A program made the translations under genes and the position numbers. Below are positions 1 through 7,660 of a DNA stretch of 51,766 bases, piece by piece (positions within the stretch are counted from its first letter, which is position 1; each line of letters begins with the position of its first letter). The stretch is from Patescibacteria group bacterium (GTDB lineage Bacteria > Patescibacteriota > Kazan-3B-28), in assembly GCA_022703745.1 (NCBI GenBank), contig JAKLDB010000001.1, forward strand, positions 1 through 51,766, written 5' to 3'. The notes below the pieces were generated by a model. That model saw only the letters and a list, made by a program, of their open reading frames with translations. It did no database searches and was not told the origin of the DNA.

Positions 1-261
1 AGAGGGGAGTTTAGAAGTGCGGTAATGGCACTGAAGTTGGCGGAAGCGGAGATACTGAAAAACAAGGTTGGCGAGTCACCAGTTTATTTGTTGGACGATA
101 TTTTTTCCGAGCTGGATGAGGAGCGCAGAAAGAAACTCTCAGGAGTGCTTAAAGACGAGCAGGTGTTTATTACTACTAGTAATGAAACGGTTGAGAAGTT
201 GTTTGATAGCCCGGCGGTCTTTATAGTTGAGGGCGGGAAAATCAGCGTACCTGTTACTTAA
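1..261 (+). CDS. recF: RecF recombination protein, C-terminal end (5' truncated by window)
   Basis: The reading frame is open from base 1, so this is the last 86 residues of a longer gene. RecF is an SMC-like ATPase that binds gapped DNA and helps load RecA. Visible are an ABC-signature-like start (RGEFRSAVMALKLAE), a Walker B-like stretch ending LLDDIFSELDEERR, and a following FITTSNE segment that suits the RecF switch region. The in-frame ATG at base 25 lies inside the conserved region and is not the start. The stop (TAA, 259-261) abuts the stop of mutM on the opposite strand with no bases between. dnaA, dnaN and gyrB, common partners, are not in view. RecN or another SMC-like ATPase is less likely because the order of motifs and the short tail match RecF. 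Confidence 0.85.
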   Translation, partial: RGEFRSAVMALKLAEAEILKNKVGESPVYLLDDIFSELDEERRKKLSGVLKDEQVFITTSNETVEKLFDSPAVFIVEGGKISVPVT

Positions 262-1191
262 TCAGTGCTGACACATAGGGCAGTAGTGGGTGCCCCTTCC
301 AGCGACGCGGATTTTTGTGATGATGCCCTTGCAACTACGACAGGGCTGACCTTCGCGCTCGTAGACGGCGAGGTAGTTTTGCATTTTGCCCATCGAGCCT
401 TCGGGAGTGCGGTGGGTATTGATGCTAGTGCCGGAATATTTAATGCCTTTCTCTAAGACCTTTTTGATGGCGGCATAGAGTTTGGTGACCTCTGGTTTGG
501 TGATGGATCTGCCGAGGCGGGTGGGTTTTAGGCGGGCATAGAATAACGCTTCGTCGGAATAAATATTGCCAATGCCGGTGATCAAGGATTGGTCGAGGAT
601 GATGGCTTTGATGTTGGCTTTGGGGTGGCGCTGAATAGCACTCCATAAAAAGGGGGGAGTGAATTTTTTGTCGAAGGGTTCTAGTCCGAGTTTGGCGAAA
701 AACTTATCTTTAAAAACATCTTGGGTGGGGGTGAGTTTCACCCAGCCGAAGCGACGCTGGTCGTTGAAATAGAGATTGCCTTTAGATAATTCGAACCAAA
801 CCCGGGTGTGTTTGGAGGGCATGGCCTGGGAAAAGTTCTTATCGGGATGGCCGTAGTTGAGGCGCTTGCCGCCAGTGGTTCGGCCAGGCTTTTTGTCTTT
901 GGGAATATAGATGAGCTGACCGGTCATTTTGAGATGAATCAAAATCGAGTAGCCTTTATCTAAATCAATAATGATGCCTTTGCCGCGACGAGAAATTTTT
1001 TTAATGGTGCGTCTCAGGATTTCCTGGGGTATGGGGTAGGCGGTTTTGCCGCCGACTTTTTTGGACTTGGTTAGTTTAGGATTCCATAGAAAACTTTTAG
1101 CCGAAAGAATTTCGACATGTTTAATTTTCTGCCCGACAATGTGTCGGGAGAGACCTCGGACGACTGTTTCGACTTCGGGGAGTTCAGGCAC
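262..1191 (-). CDS. mutM: Formamidopyrimidine-DNA glycosylase (Fpg/MutM)
   Basis: Base-excision repair enzyme that removes 8-oxoguanine and other oxidised purines and nicks the abasic site. The protein (309 aa) starts with the catalytic MPELPEVET block: the N-terminal proline is the nucleophile and Glu3 is catalytic. The HLKMTGQL segment carries the conserved lysine. A C-terminal zinc finger is complete: CRSC, then a THYCPMC pair. Length is slightly above the usual 270-290 aa. The start is GTG at 1191, which overlaps the polA stop by one base (TAGTG), so the two genes are probably translated together. Both serve DNA repair. Endonuclease VIII shares the fold, but the PELPEVE start and the zinc finger loop fit Fpg better. 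Confidence 0.95.
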   Translation of the reverse strand: MPELPEVETVVRGLSRHIVGQKIKHVEILSAKSFLWNPKLTKSKKVGGKTAYPIPQEILRRTIKKISRRGKGIIIDLDKGYSILIHLKMTGQLIYIPKDKKPGRTTGGKRLNYGHPDKNFSQAMPSKHTRVWFELSKGNLYFNDQRRFGWVKLTPTQDVFKDKFFAKLGLEPFDKKFTPPFLWSAIQRHPKANIKAIILDQSLITGIGNIYSDEALFYARLKPTRLGRSITKPEVTKLYAAIKKVLEKGIKYSGTSINTHRTPEGSMGKMQNYLAVYEREGQPCRSCKGIITKIRVAGRGTHYCPMCQH

Positions 1192-3359
1192 TACTTTACA
1201 GATTTAGTATCACCCCAGTTGGGGCCAGATTCGATATCCACATGGATAGGGACATCTAGTTGATAGACATTTTCCATTTTGTCTTTGACGAGTTTGGCGA
1301 CTTTTTTAATATCTTTGGTCGGGACTTCCAGTACTAGTTCGTCGTGGACCTGCAGGAGTATTTGGCTCTTAGGGCTGACTTTGGGTAGCTCCTTGGCAAT
1401 GGAGAGCATAGCGGCCTTCAGGAGGTCTGCGGCAGTACCTTGAACAGGCATATTGATAGCGGCTCTGGCGGCACCAGCTCGGACGGCGGGAATGTGCGAT
1501 TTGATTTCAGGGATATACCGACGGCGACCAAACAAGCTTTCGACATAGCCATGCTGTTTTGCAAAAGCGGAAGTATCTTCCATATATTGTTTGATTTCGG
1601 GATGGAGCTCGAAATATTTGTGGATGTAGTTGGTTGCTTGGTTGATAGTCATATTAGTACGGGCGGCAAGCCCGTAAGGGGAGACGCCATAGATGATGCC
1701 GAAGTTAATAACCTTGGCGTTGCGTCGCATCTCTTTAGTAACATCTTTTTGTTTGACCCCATTTACTTCGGCAGCAACGGTGGTGTGAATATCCTCGCCT
1801 TTATTGAAGGTACGAATCATTCGTTCGTCATGGGCGAGGGAAGCAATGACACGAAGTTCTATTTGGGAATAGTCGGCGGAGATTAAGCGAAAGCCTTTTG
1901 GAGCGATAAAGGCTTTACGAATCTCAGCACCAAGCTCTGACCGAATAGGGATATTTTGGAGGTTGGGGTTTTTAGAAGAAAGCCTTCCTGTAGAGGTGTC
2001 TTGTGCGTAGGTGGTGTGGATACGATTATTCTTGTCCACCATTTTCGGTAAGGTGTCGAGGTAGGTATTTTGGAGTTTGGTAAGCTGGCGGTATTCCAGA
2101 ATGTGTTTGATGACAGGATGTTCGCGGTAGATTTTTTCAAGCTCAGCAACACCTGTGGAATAACCTTTTTTGGTTTTGCCAATATCTAGGGTGGAGAGTT
2201 TAAGGTCTTTGAAAAGGAAGTCTGCGAGCTGGGCAGGGGAGCCGATGTTAAACTCCTTTTTTGAATATTTGTAGATATTTTTTTGGAGCTTCTGGGTGCG
2301 CTCGGTGATTTGCTCGTTTAGCTTGTTTAGTAGTTTAATGTCTAGCCAAATACCCGCCCTCTCCATCTTGCGGAGAATGGGGTCGAGTTTTTTATCGAGG
2401 TCTTTGGCGAGCTTGTTGTTCCCAGCGACAGTTTTTATTTTCTGTGGCTGGGACTTATTAAAAAAAGTTGGTTGTCCTCCCGTGGTCAGAGTGCCATTAG
2501 GGATTTTTTCGTAGAGAGTTCTGAAACCCATTCGGCGGAAGAACTCGGCAACACGGAATTTGTCGAAAGTAATTGCCTCTGCCTTTTCTAAATCTAGTTT
2601 GATCGGAACGTTGGTGTGGATAGTGGCTAGCCCTTGGCTTTTAATAGCATTCTTCTCATTCTTCTTTAGTTTTTCGGCAATGGTTGGAGAAATTTTATCC
2701 AAATTTTTGTAGATAGTCTCAAGATTTTCAAACTCTTGCAGAAGCTTTAGAGCGGTAATTTCGCCAATACCAGCGACACCTGGGATATTATCCGAAGGGT
2801 CGCCGCGCAGTCCTTTGAAATCGATAACCTGTCCTGGTTTAATTCCTTTAACTTTGAAAACTTCTTCGGGAGTGTAGGTGGTGATGTCTGAGAAGCTCTT
2901 GCGGGGAGCGTAAACGAAGGTGTGGTTGTTTACAAGCTGAAGGGCGTCCATATCTCCAGTAGCGATGTAGGTATCAATTTCGGTTGGTGCTTGTTTGGCT
3001 AATGTGCCGATAATATCGTCTGCTTCAAAACCGTCTTTAAGAAAGATGGGAATGTTGAAACTTTCGAGTAGTGCTTGGACTTCGGGGATTTGGTCGTAGA
3101 GTTCCTGTGGAGCTTTGATGCGAGTGGCTTTGTATTCGACATACTCTTTGTGACGGAAGGTTGGTGCTTCGGTATCAAAAGCGACCGCAATGTAATCCGG
3201 TTTGAGTTTGGTATAGATGTTTATAAGCATCACAGCAAACCCATAAATAGCACCGGTAGGCTGTCCGCCAGGAGAAGTGAGCTCGGCACGAGAGAAGGCG
3301 TGAAATGCTCGATGCACAAGCGAATTGCCGTCTATTAATACCAATTTCTTTTTTGCCAT
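1191..3359 (-). CDS. polA: DNA polymerase I lacking the 3'-5' exonuclease domain
   Basis: Gap-filling and primer-removing DNA polymerase of 722 aa. The N-terminal 5'-3' exonuclease begins LVLIDGNSLVHRAF and carries the EADDIIGTLA and GDPSDNIPG blocks. The family A polymerase domain has motif A (SADYSQIELR), motif B (RRNAKVINFGIIYG) and motif C (LLQVHDELVLEV). Only about 50 residues of lysine-rich linker separate the exonuclease/helix-hairpin region from the polymerase thumb, so the proofreading domain present in E. coli Pol I (928 aa) is absent. I chose the ATG at 3359 because the next upstream ATG adds 15 residues that lie on the hairpin at 3369-3397 and match nothing in the family. The stop overlaps the mutM start. 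Confidence 0.96.
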   Translation of the reverse strand: MAKKKLVLIDGNSLVHRAFHAFSRAELTSPGGQPTGAIYGFAVMLINIYTKLKPDYIAVAFDTEAPTFRHKEYVEYKATRIKAPQELYDQIPEVQALLESFNIPIFLKDGFEADDIIGTLAKQAPTEIDTYIATGDMDALQLVNNHTFVYAPRKSFSDITTYTPEEVFKVKGIKPGQVIDFKGLRGDPSDNIPGVAGIGEITALKLLQEFENLETIYKNLDKISPTIAEKLKKNEKNAIKSQGLATIHTNVPIKLDLEKAEAITFDKFRVAEFFRRMGFRTLYEKIPNGTLTTGGQPTFFNKSQPQKIKTVAGNNKLAKDLDKKLDPILRKMERAGIWLDIKLLNKLNEQITERTQKLQKNIYKYSKKEFNIGSPAQLADFLFKDLKLSTLDIGKTKKGYSTGVAELEKIYREHPVIKHILEYRQLTKLQNTYLDTLPKMVDKNNRIHTTYAQDTSTGRLSSKNPNLQNIPIRSELGAEIRKAFIAPKGFRLISADYSQIELRVIASLAHDERMIRTFNKGEDIHTTVAAEVNGVKQKDVTKEMRRNAKVINFGIIYGVSPYGLAARTNMTINQATNYIHKYFELHPEIKQYMEDTSAFAKQHGYVESLFGRRRYIPEIKSHIPAVRAGAARAAINMPVQGTAADLLKAAMLSIAKELPKVSPKSQILLQVHDELVLEVPTKDIKKVAKLVKDKMENVYQLDVPIHVDIESGPNWGDTKSVK

Positions 3360-3368
3360 ATGTATATT

Positions 3369-3397
3369 ATAAACCCCGACGCGGGGTCGGGGTTTAT
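3369..3397 (-). terminator. Strong GC-rich hairpin between SIMPL gene and polA
   Basis: A 12-bp perfect stem (3369-3380 with 3386-3397) has a 5-base loop. It starts ten bases upstream of the polA ATG and 20 bases downstream of the SIMPL-gene stop. On the minus strand the stem is followed by TTATAATATA-like AT-rich sequence rather than a clean T run, so termination may be partial. It could also act as a leader hairpin for polA. Confidence 0.5.
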
Positions 3398-3416
3398 TTA
3401 TCAAGACTAGATTGGG

Positions 3417-4247
3417 TTAGCGGATTCGGTAGACCAGAGTGACATTCACTTGGATGGCGAGACTTCCAGATTGGGTGTTTGGGGCGCTATCTACCGCACC
3501 ACCTCTACCACCGTAGCCATATAATGGGCCAGGGGTTTGGTTGTATTCGTTGATAGAGATCAATCGACCGAGACGGAAACCACCATCCTCGGCCATTTGC
3601 CTAGCTTTATCCTTGGCTTTTTTAATTGCTTCTTTACGGGCTTCGGCAACCTTGTCGTCTTGATTTTCAACAGTAAAGAGGAGTTGCCCGACCTCATTTG
3701 CTCCAGCGGCAGTTACCACGCTTAATACCTCATCGGTCTTGTTTAAGTCACGAATGGTAACCTCAAGACTATGGCGACCGGTATATCCGGTTATACGAGT
3801 TCCAACTGTAGAGGAGTAAGTTTGATCTGGATAGATGTTGTAATCTACAGTTTTGATATCCGCTTCTTTCACGCCGGTTCCCAGAATAGCAGCCGTAATC
3901 TTGTCCGAAGCGCTGGATAGTTGGCTTTCTACTTCGGCAACAGTTTTACCGGTCTTCATTACACCCACATTAACTTTGGCAATGTCCGGTGTGGCATATA
4001 CAGTAGAGTCGGCATTGACAGTGAGTCCTTCCATCTGACCAGTAGTTACTGGGCGAGAACCGTAGGCAAATAGACCTGCAGCGGCAATAACGAGAATGAG
4101 TATGGCGAGGGTTAGTCCAACGTTTCGGTTGCCAGAAGGAAGAATAATGGACGGTTTGGGGGTGACTGGCGGTGCTGGAGGAGGAGTGAAGCTAGTCCCA
4201 GGTTGCTGGGGTTCGACTGGATTGAGATTTTGGTCAAATTCAATCAT
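3417..4247 (-). CDS. SIMPL-domain (DUF541) membrane-anchored protein
   Basis: A 276-aa protein with a proline-rich cytoplasmic start (about 40 residues), one transmembrane helix (about residues 43-65) and an outside SIMPL/DUF541 domain. The domain is recognisable from the GLTVNADSTVYATPDIAKV opening, the helix-rich middle (SASDKITAAILGTGV), the NYNIYPDQTY-like segment and the EAIKKAKDKARQMAEDGG block. The family (YggE, BP26 and others) forms oligomeric rings in other bacteria; its molecular role is unsettled. The gene lies 11 bases downstream of murE and probably belongs to that transcription unit, ending at the hairpin at 3369-3397. I see no catalytic motif. The family assignment is firm; the function is not. 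Confidence 0.85.
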   Translation of the reverse strand: MIEFDQNLNPVEPQQPGTSFTPPPAPPVTPKPSIILPSGNRNVGLTLAILILVIAAAGLFAYGSRPVTTGQMEGLTVNADSTVYATPDIAKVNVGVMKTGKTVAEVESQLSSASDKITAAILGTGVKEADIKTVDYNIYPDQTYSSTVGTRITGYTGRHSLEVTIRDLNKTDEVLSVVTAAGANEVGQLLFTVENQDDKVAEARKEAIKKAKDKARQMAEDGGFRLGRLISINEYNQTPGPLYGYGGRGGAVDSAPNTQSGSLAIQVNVTLVYRIR

Positions 4248-4258
4248 AGGTAGTTTTC

Positions 4259-5602
4259 TTAAGTAGTATGTCTAACAATTGATTCTAGCAGATTTTGAGC
4301 AAACTGGCGCTCATTGTAGGGGATAAGACCTTTTTTGGTGGCCATTTTAGTCTGGGCTCCCATCGCTAGGAGCATAACGGTATCTTGGGACTTGGCTATC
4401 TGAAAGGCTTTTACTAGAGCATCTTTGCGGTTGGGCACGGTAAAGAGATTAACGCTTTCCCGGAAGTTGGGTGGAATACCTTTTTTGATCGATTCAATAA
4501 TATCTAAAGGGTTTTCGCTACCCGGATCCTCCTCGGTGAGGATGATGGTATCGCAGTACTTACTAGCTACTTCGCCCAAAAGAGGGCGCTTAAGTTTATC
4601 TCTATCACCAGCACTACCAAATACGGAAATTAATTTGCCTTTGGTAAATGTACGTGCGGTAGAGAGCGCTTGGGTGAAGCCGTCTGGGGTGTGGGCGTAA
4701 TCTACGATGACAGTAAAAGGTTGTTTTGCATCAATACGTTCCATTCTTCCCGGCACGGTAGTAACTTTTTCTAATCCCTGCTTTATATTGTCGAGGGTAA
4801 TACCTAGAGCTAGTGCTGCGCTAATGGCGGCAAGGGCGTTTTGCACATTGAAATTGCCTGGGAGATGAAGGTGAATCGTAATATCTCCGAGCGGTGTTGA
4901 TATATCAAAGACAGTCCCTGTTTCATCTTCGCTAACAATTTTTGCGGAGACGGTGTTGCTAGTGGTGGTAGTGCCTAAAAATTCATTTACCGAGTAGAGG
5001 TAGGTTTTGTCGGCGGCAATCTGAGTGAAGAATTGAGCAGAAGGATCGTCTGAGTTAATTACTGCTACCTTCGGTGTATTGGTTTTGCGACGAGAAAGGA
5101 AAAGCTTTTGAAAAAGTTTGAGCTTGGCATCTCTGTAGTCTTCAAAGGTAATGTGAAAGTCGAGGTGTTCTGGGGTTAGGTTGGTGAATACAGCCAAGTC
5201 GTAATCTACTCCAATGACTCGGTGTTGGGCGAGGGCGTGGGAGGAGGTTTCTAGGATGGCATAGCGACATTTTGCAGAAGCCATTTTGCGAAGGAGCTTT
5301 TGGAGCTGGAAGGGACTGAAGGTGGTCATTTTAGTTTCATTAATCCAGCGGTTTTTCCCCAACCAGAAGTTTACAGTAGTAGCGAGCCCTACTTTTTCTC
5401 CTGCTTCCTCTAAGATATTGGCAAGTAGATTGCAGGTCGTAGTTTTGCCGTTTGTTCCGGTGACGCCAATAACTACCATTTTTCGAGAGGGGAATCCAGC
5501 AAGAGCCGCTGCTCCTATCCCGCGTGTTTTATGGTAGGTTTCATACAGTGGAGAAGAGGGGGAGAAGGTTTTGCCGAGAATTTTTTTAATAAGTTTTTTC
5601 AT
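4259..5602 (-). CDS. murE: MurE-like muropeptide ligase without the usual N-terminal domain
   Basis: ATP-dependent amide ligase of the Mur family, expected to add the third stem-peptide amino acid to UDP-MurNAc-L-Ala-D-Glu in the cytoplasm. Visible: P-loop GVTGTNGKTTT at about residue 48, LTPEHLDFH in the central domain, and VDYAHTPDGF plus GSAGDRDKLKRPL in the C-terminal domain. The P-loop usually sits near residue 110 in MurE, so the N-terminal UDP-sugar-binding domain is largely missing (447 aa against about 490). The meso-diaminopimelate signature DNPR is replaced by EDPG, arguing against a DAP substrate. I chose the ATG at 5602 (MKKLIKK); it lies one base past the stop of the FemAB-like gene, whereas an upstream ATG at 5668 would overlap that gene by 65 bases. 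A non-MurE Mur-like ligase is possible. Confidence 0.82.
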   Translation of the reverse strand: MKKLIKKILGKTFSPSSPLYETYHKTRGIGAAALAGFPSRKMVVIGVTGTNGKTTTCNLLANILEEAGEKVGLATTVNFWLGKNRWINETKMTTFSPFQLQKLLRKMASAKCRYAILETSSHALAQHRVIGVDYDLAVFTNLTPEHLDFHITFEDYRDAKLKLFQKLFLSRRKTNTPKVAVINSDDPSAQFFTQIAADKTYLYSVNEFLGTTTTSNTVSAKIVSEDETGTVFDISTPLGDITIHLHLPGNFNVQNALAAISAALALGITLDNIKQGLEKVTTVPGRMERIDAKQPFTVIVDYAHTPDGFTQALSTARTFTKGKLISVFGSAGDRDKLKRPLLGEVASKYCDTIILTEEDPGSENPLDIIESIKKGIPPNFRESVNLFTVPNRKDALVKAFQIAKSQDTVMLLAMGAQTKMATKKGLIPYNERQFAQNLLESIVRHTT

Positions 5603-5603
5603 A

Positions 5604-6608
5604 TTATTTACTAAAAAGACGATATAGTTTGTATATAAAAGGATTGGTGGGAAGTTCAAGTGTTCCAAGGTACTCTATTTCTTCTCCGGCAAATCCACGT
5701 TTAAATCTAGTAAAACCGGCCCAAGGATGGGTGGGACTAGGATCTATTCCCCAGAAGTCGTAGTTGCTAAACCCACGTTCGCGAGCGTCTTTTATAGCGG
5801 TAAATTGGAGTAGGTGGGGAGCCATGAGTTCGCGGTAACGATTGTCCGAAGAACCGTGGACGTAGGTTGCAGATTTGCCAAAATAATTTACTAGAATTGC
5901 AGCCAATATTTCATTGTTACGACGAGCAACCCAGAGATCTTGCATACCGATAGGGTGCAATATGGAGTATTGGAGTTGGTAGTAGTGGTCGGAGTGAGGA
6001 GAAAACCCTTGGCGAGTAGATGTTTCGCGAGTGAGTTTTAGAAACGTCTGAAAGTCTTCGGGGTGGTCTGATTTATTTATGGTTATTTCATGACGTTCTG
6101 CCAAGTGGATATTGTACCGAGTTTTAGACTTCATCCGGTTCAAGAGTTGTTCGGGGCTAGGAGAGAGATCGAGAATGGATGAGTGGCGTGGTTGGATATT
6201 TTTACGGTTGTGTATAAATTTCTGAGAGGTATAAAAACGCTCTATAGCAATGTCTGTGATCTTAGCGGGCGGATCTATCCGGAAGAAAATAGTTTTTTCT
6301 TCTTTCGCAATCCTTTGTATTTCTGCAAGTAATATAGAGGCAGCTGTCTGAGCGATAGATAGGGGCTGACTTTTGTCTATAAGTTGTCCGCGAGGAGAGT
6401 AGAGGATAGATTGTCCGAATCCTAAGCTTAATTTGATTACTAGAAGTTCGGCCACTATATCGTTGTTGTCCTCAACTACTAGTCTCCATATTTTGTTGCC
6501 AAGTTTTTCTTGAAAATCTCCCCATGCCCAGCTTTGCAAAAAATGACCAGATGGGCTGCTGGTGAGATAGGAGTCCCAAACGGTAGGTGTGGCAACGGCT
6601 AACCTCAT
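5604..6608 (-). CDS. FemAB/FemX-type peptidoglycan bridge aminoacyltransferase
   Basis: A 334-aa GNAT-fold protein of the FemAB family, which uses aminoacyl-tRNA to add amino acids to the side chain of the diamino acid in lipid II. Supporting segments are FLQSWAWGDFQEKLG near the N-terminus, the RIDPP block, the SKTRYNIHLAERH region, the ILVNYFGKSATYVHGSSD strand-loop, and the C-terminal NYDFWGIDPSPTHPWAGFTRFKRGF motif region. No signal peptide or membrane segment is seen, as expected for a cytoplasmic enzyme. It directly precedes the MurE-like ligase with a one-base gap, and the pair suggests a branched, non-DAP stem peptide. The amino acid transferred cannot be read from sequence. Confidence 0.85.
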   Translation of the reverse strand: MRLAVATPTVWDSYLTSSPSGHFLQSWAWGDFQEKLGNKIWRLVVEDNNDIVAELLVIKLSLGFGQSILYSPRGQLIDKSQPLSIAQTAASILLAEIQRIAKEEKTIFFRIDPPAKITDIAIERFYTSQKFIHNRKNIQPRHSSILDLSPSPEQLLNRMKSKTRYNIHLAERHEITINKSDHPEDFQTFLKLTRETSTRQGFSPHSDHYYQLQYSILHPIGMQDLWVARRNNEILAAILVNYFGKSATYVHGSSDNRYRELMAPHLLQFTAIKDARERGFSNYDFWGIDPSPTHPWAGFTRFKRGFAGEEIEYLGTLELPTNPFIYKLYRLFSK

Positions 6609-6634
6609 ACCTAGGATTTTACCAAAAAATGCGC

Positions 6635-6663
6635 TTCAGGACTATTGTTTTTAGTGATATAAT
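6635..6663 (+). promoter_or_regulatory. Promoter of tsaD, close to the start codon
   Basis: A perfect -10 box TATAAT (6658-6663) is preceded by a weak -35 (TTCAGG, 6635-6640) at 17-base spacing. Only ten bases separate the -10 box from the tsaD ATG at 6674, so the transcript would have almost no leader. No Shine-Dalgarno sequence is present. Confidence 0.6.
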
Positions 6664-6673
6664 GCTCTGGTAA

Positions 6674-7657
6674 ATGAAAATTTTAGCTATTGAAACATCT
6701 TGTGATGATACTTCGGTGGCGGTACTGAAGGGTGGAGGCGAAAGGGCTTTAGTGCTAGCTAGTTTGGTTGCTTCGCAAGAAAAACTACATGCTCGTTTTG
6801 GCGGAGTAGTTCCCGAGGTTGCATCGAGAAGACATTTAGAGACTATTTATCCGCTAATCGAGTTGGCATTAAAAAAAGGCAAGCTCGCGGTGGTGAAAAT
6901 TGATGCTATTGCGGTAACGACCAACCCAGGACTGTTAGGCTCTTTGTTGGTTGGGGTGAGTGCGGCTAAGACCTTAGGGTATTTGTGGAACAAGCCGGTT
7001 ATTGGGGTTAACCATTTGCTGGGACATATCTATGCTGGTTGGCTGGGGGGAGAGAAGGTGGAATATCCCTTGGTTTCTTTGGTAACGAGTGGAGGACATT
7101 CGGAGATTATTTTAACAAAACATACTGGGGAATATATATATGTAGGCGGAACGAGGGATGATGCTGCTGGGGAAGCTTTTGACAAAGTAGCAAGAACTCT
7201 TGGCCTCGGTTATCCGGGTGGGCCGGCTGTATCTAAAATTGCTCAAACGGGAAAGAGGGGGAAGATAAAACTGCCACGTCCAATGATTGATGAAAACAAT
7301 TTTGATTTTAGTTTTTCGGGACTCAAAACAGCGGTAACTCGCTTGAATGGAAAACCTGCAGATATTGCTTATGAGTTCCAGGAAGCAGTGGCTGAGCTAC
7401 TAGCTAGTAAACTTTTTGCTGCGGTTGAAAAGTATAGGGCTAAGACGGTACTTATTGGCGGGGGAGTGGCGGCAAATAGAAGACTTAGAGATGAGGTGGC
7501 GGGATTGGCGGAAAAGAGGAAGGTAAAATTAATTATTCCAGAGTTTAAATATTGTACAGACAATGCGGCAATGATTGGGATGGCGGCTCTTTCCAGAACC
7601 TCTTCTCTAAAAGGAGAGAAATACAAGTGGTACAATGCCAATGTGGTAACAGATTAG
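6674..7657 (+). CDS. tsaD: tRNA N6-adenosine threonylcarbamoyltransferase TsaD
   Basis: Catalytic subunit that places threonylcarbamoyl on A37 of tRNAs reading ANN codons, normally with TsaB, TsaC and TsaE. The protein (327 aa) begins ILAIETSCDDTSVAV, contains the HLLGH metal-binding pair (His114 and His118), a GGTRDDAAGEAFDKVAR segment, the LVTSGGHSEI block, the GGGVAANRRLR nucleotide-binding segment and a YCTDNAAMIG C-terminal motif. All landmarks of the Kae1/Qri7/TsaD family are present and the length is normal. It is divergent from the FemAB-like gene and is followed by valS after three bases, so the two are probably co-transcribed and both act on tRNA function. Confidence 0.96.
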   Translation: MKILAIETSCDDTSVAVLKGGGERALVLASLVASQEKLHARFGGVVPEVASRRHLETIYPLIELALKKGKLAVVKIDAIAVTTNPGLLGSLLVGVSAAKTLGYLWNKPVIGVNHLLGHIYAGWLGGEKVEYPLVSLVTSGGHSEIILTKHTGEYIYVGGTRDDAAGEAFDKVARTLGLGYPGGPAVSKIAQTGKRGKIKLPRPMIDENNFDFSFSGLKTAVTRLNGKPADIAYEFQEAVAELLASKLFAAVEKYRAKTVLIGGGVAANRRLRDEVAGLAEKRKVKLIIPEFKYCTDNAAMIGMAALSRTSSLKGEKYKWYNANVVTD

Positions 7658-7660
7658 AAT

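Noticed and set aside
1..261. Replication origin near recF
   Set aside because: dnaA, dnaN and DnaA boxes are not visible; recF alone does not mark an origin.
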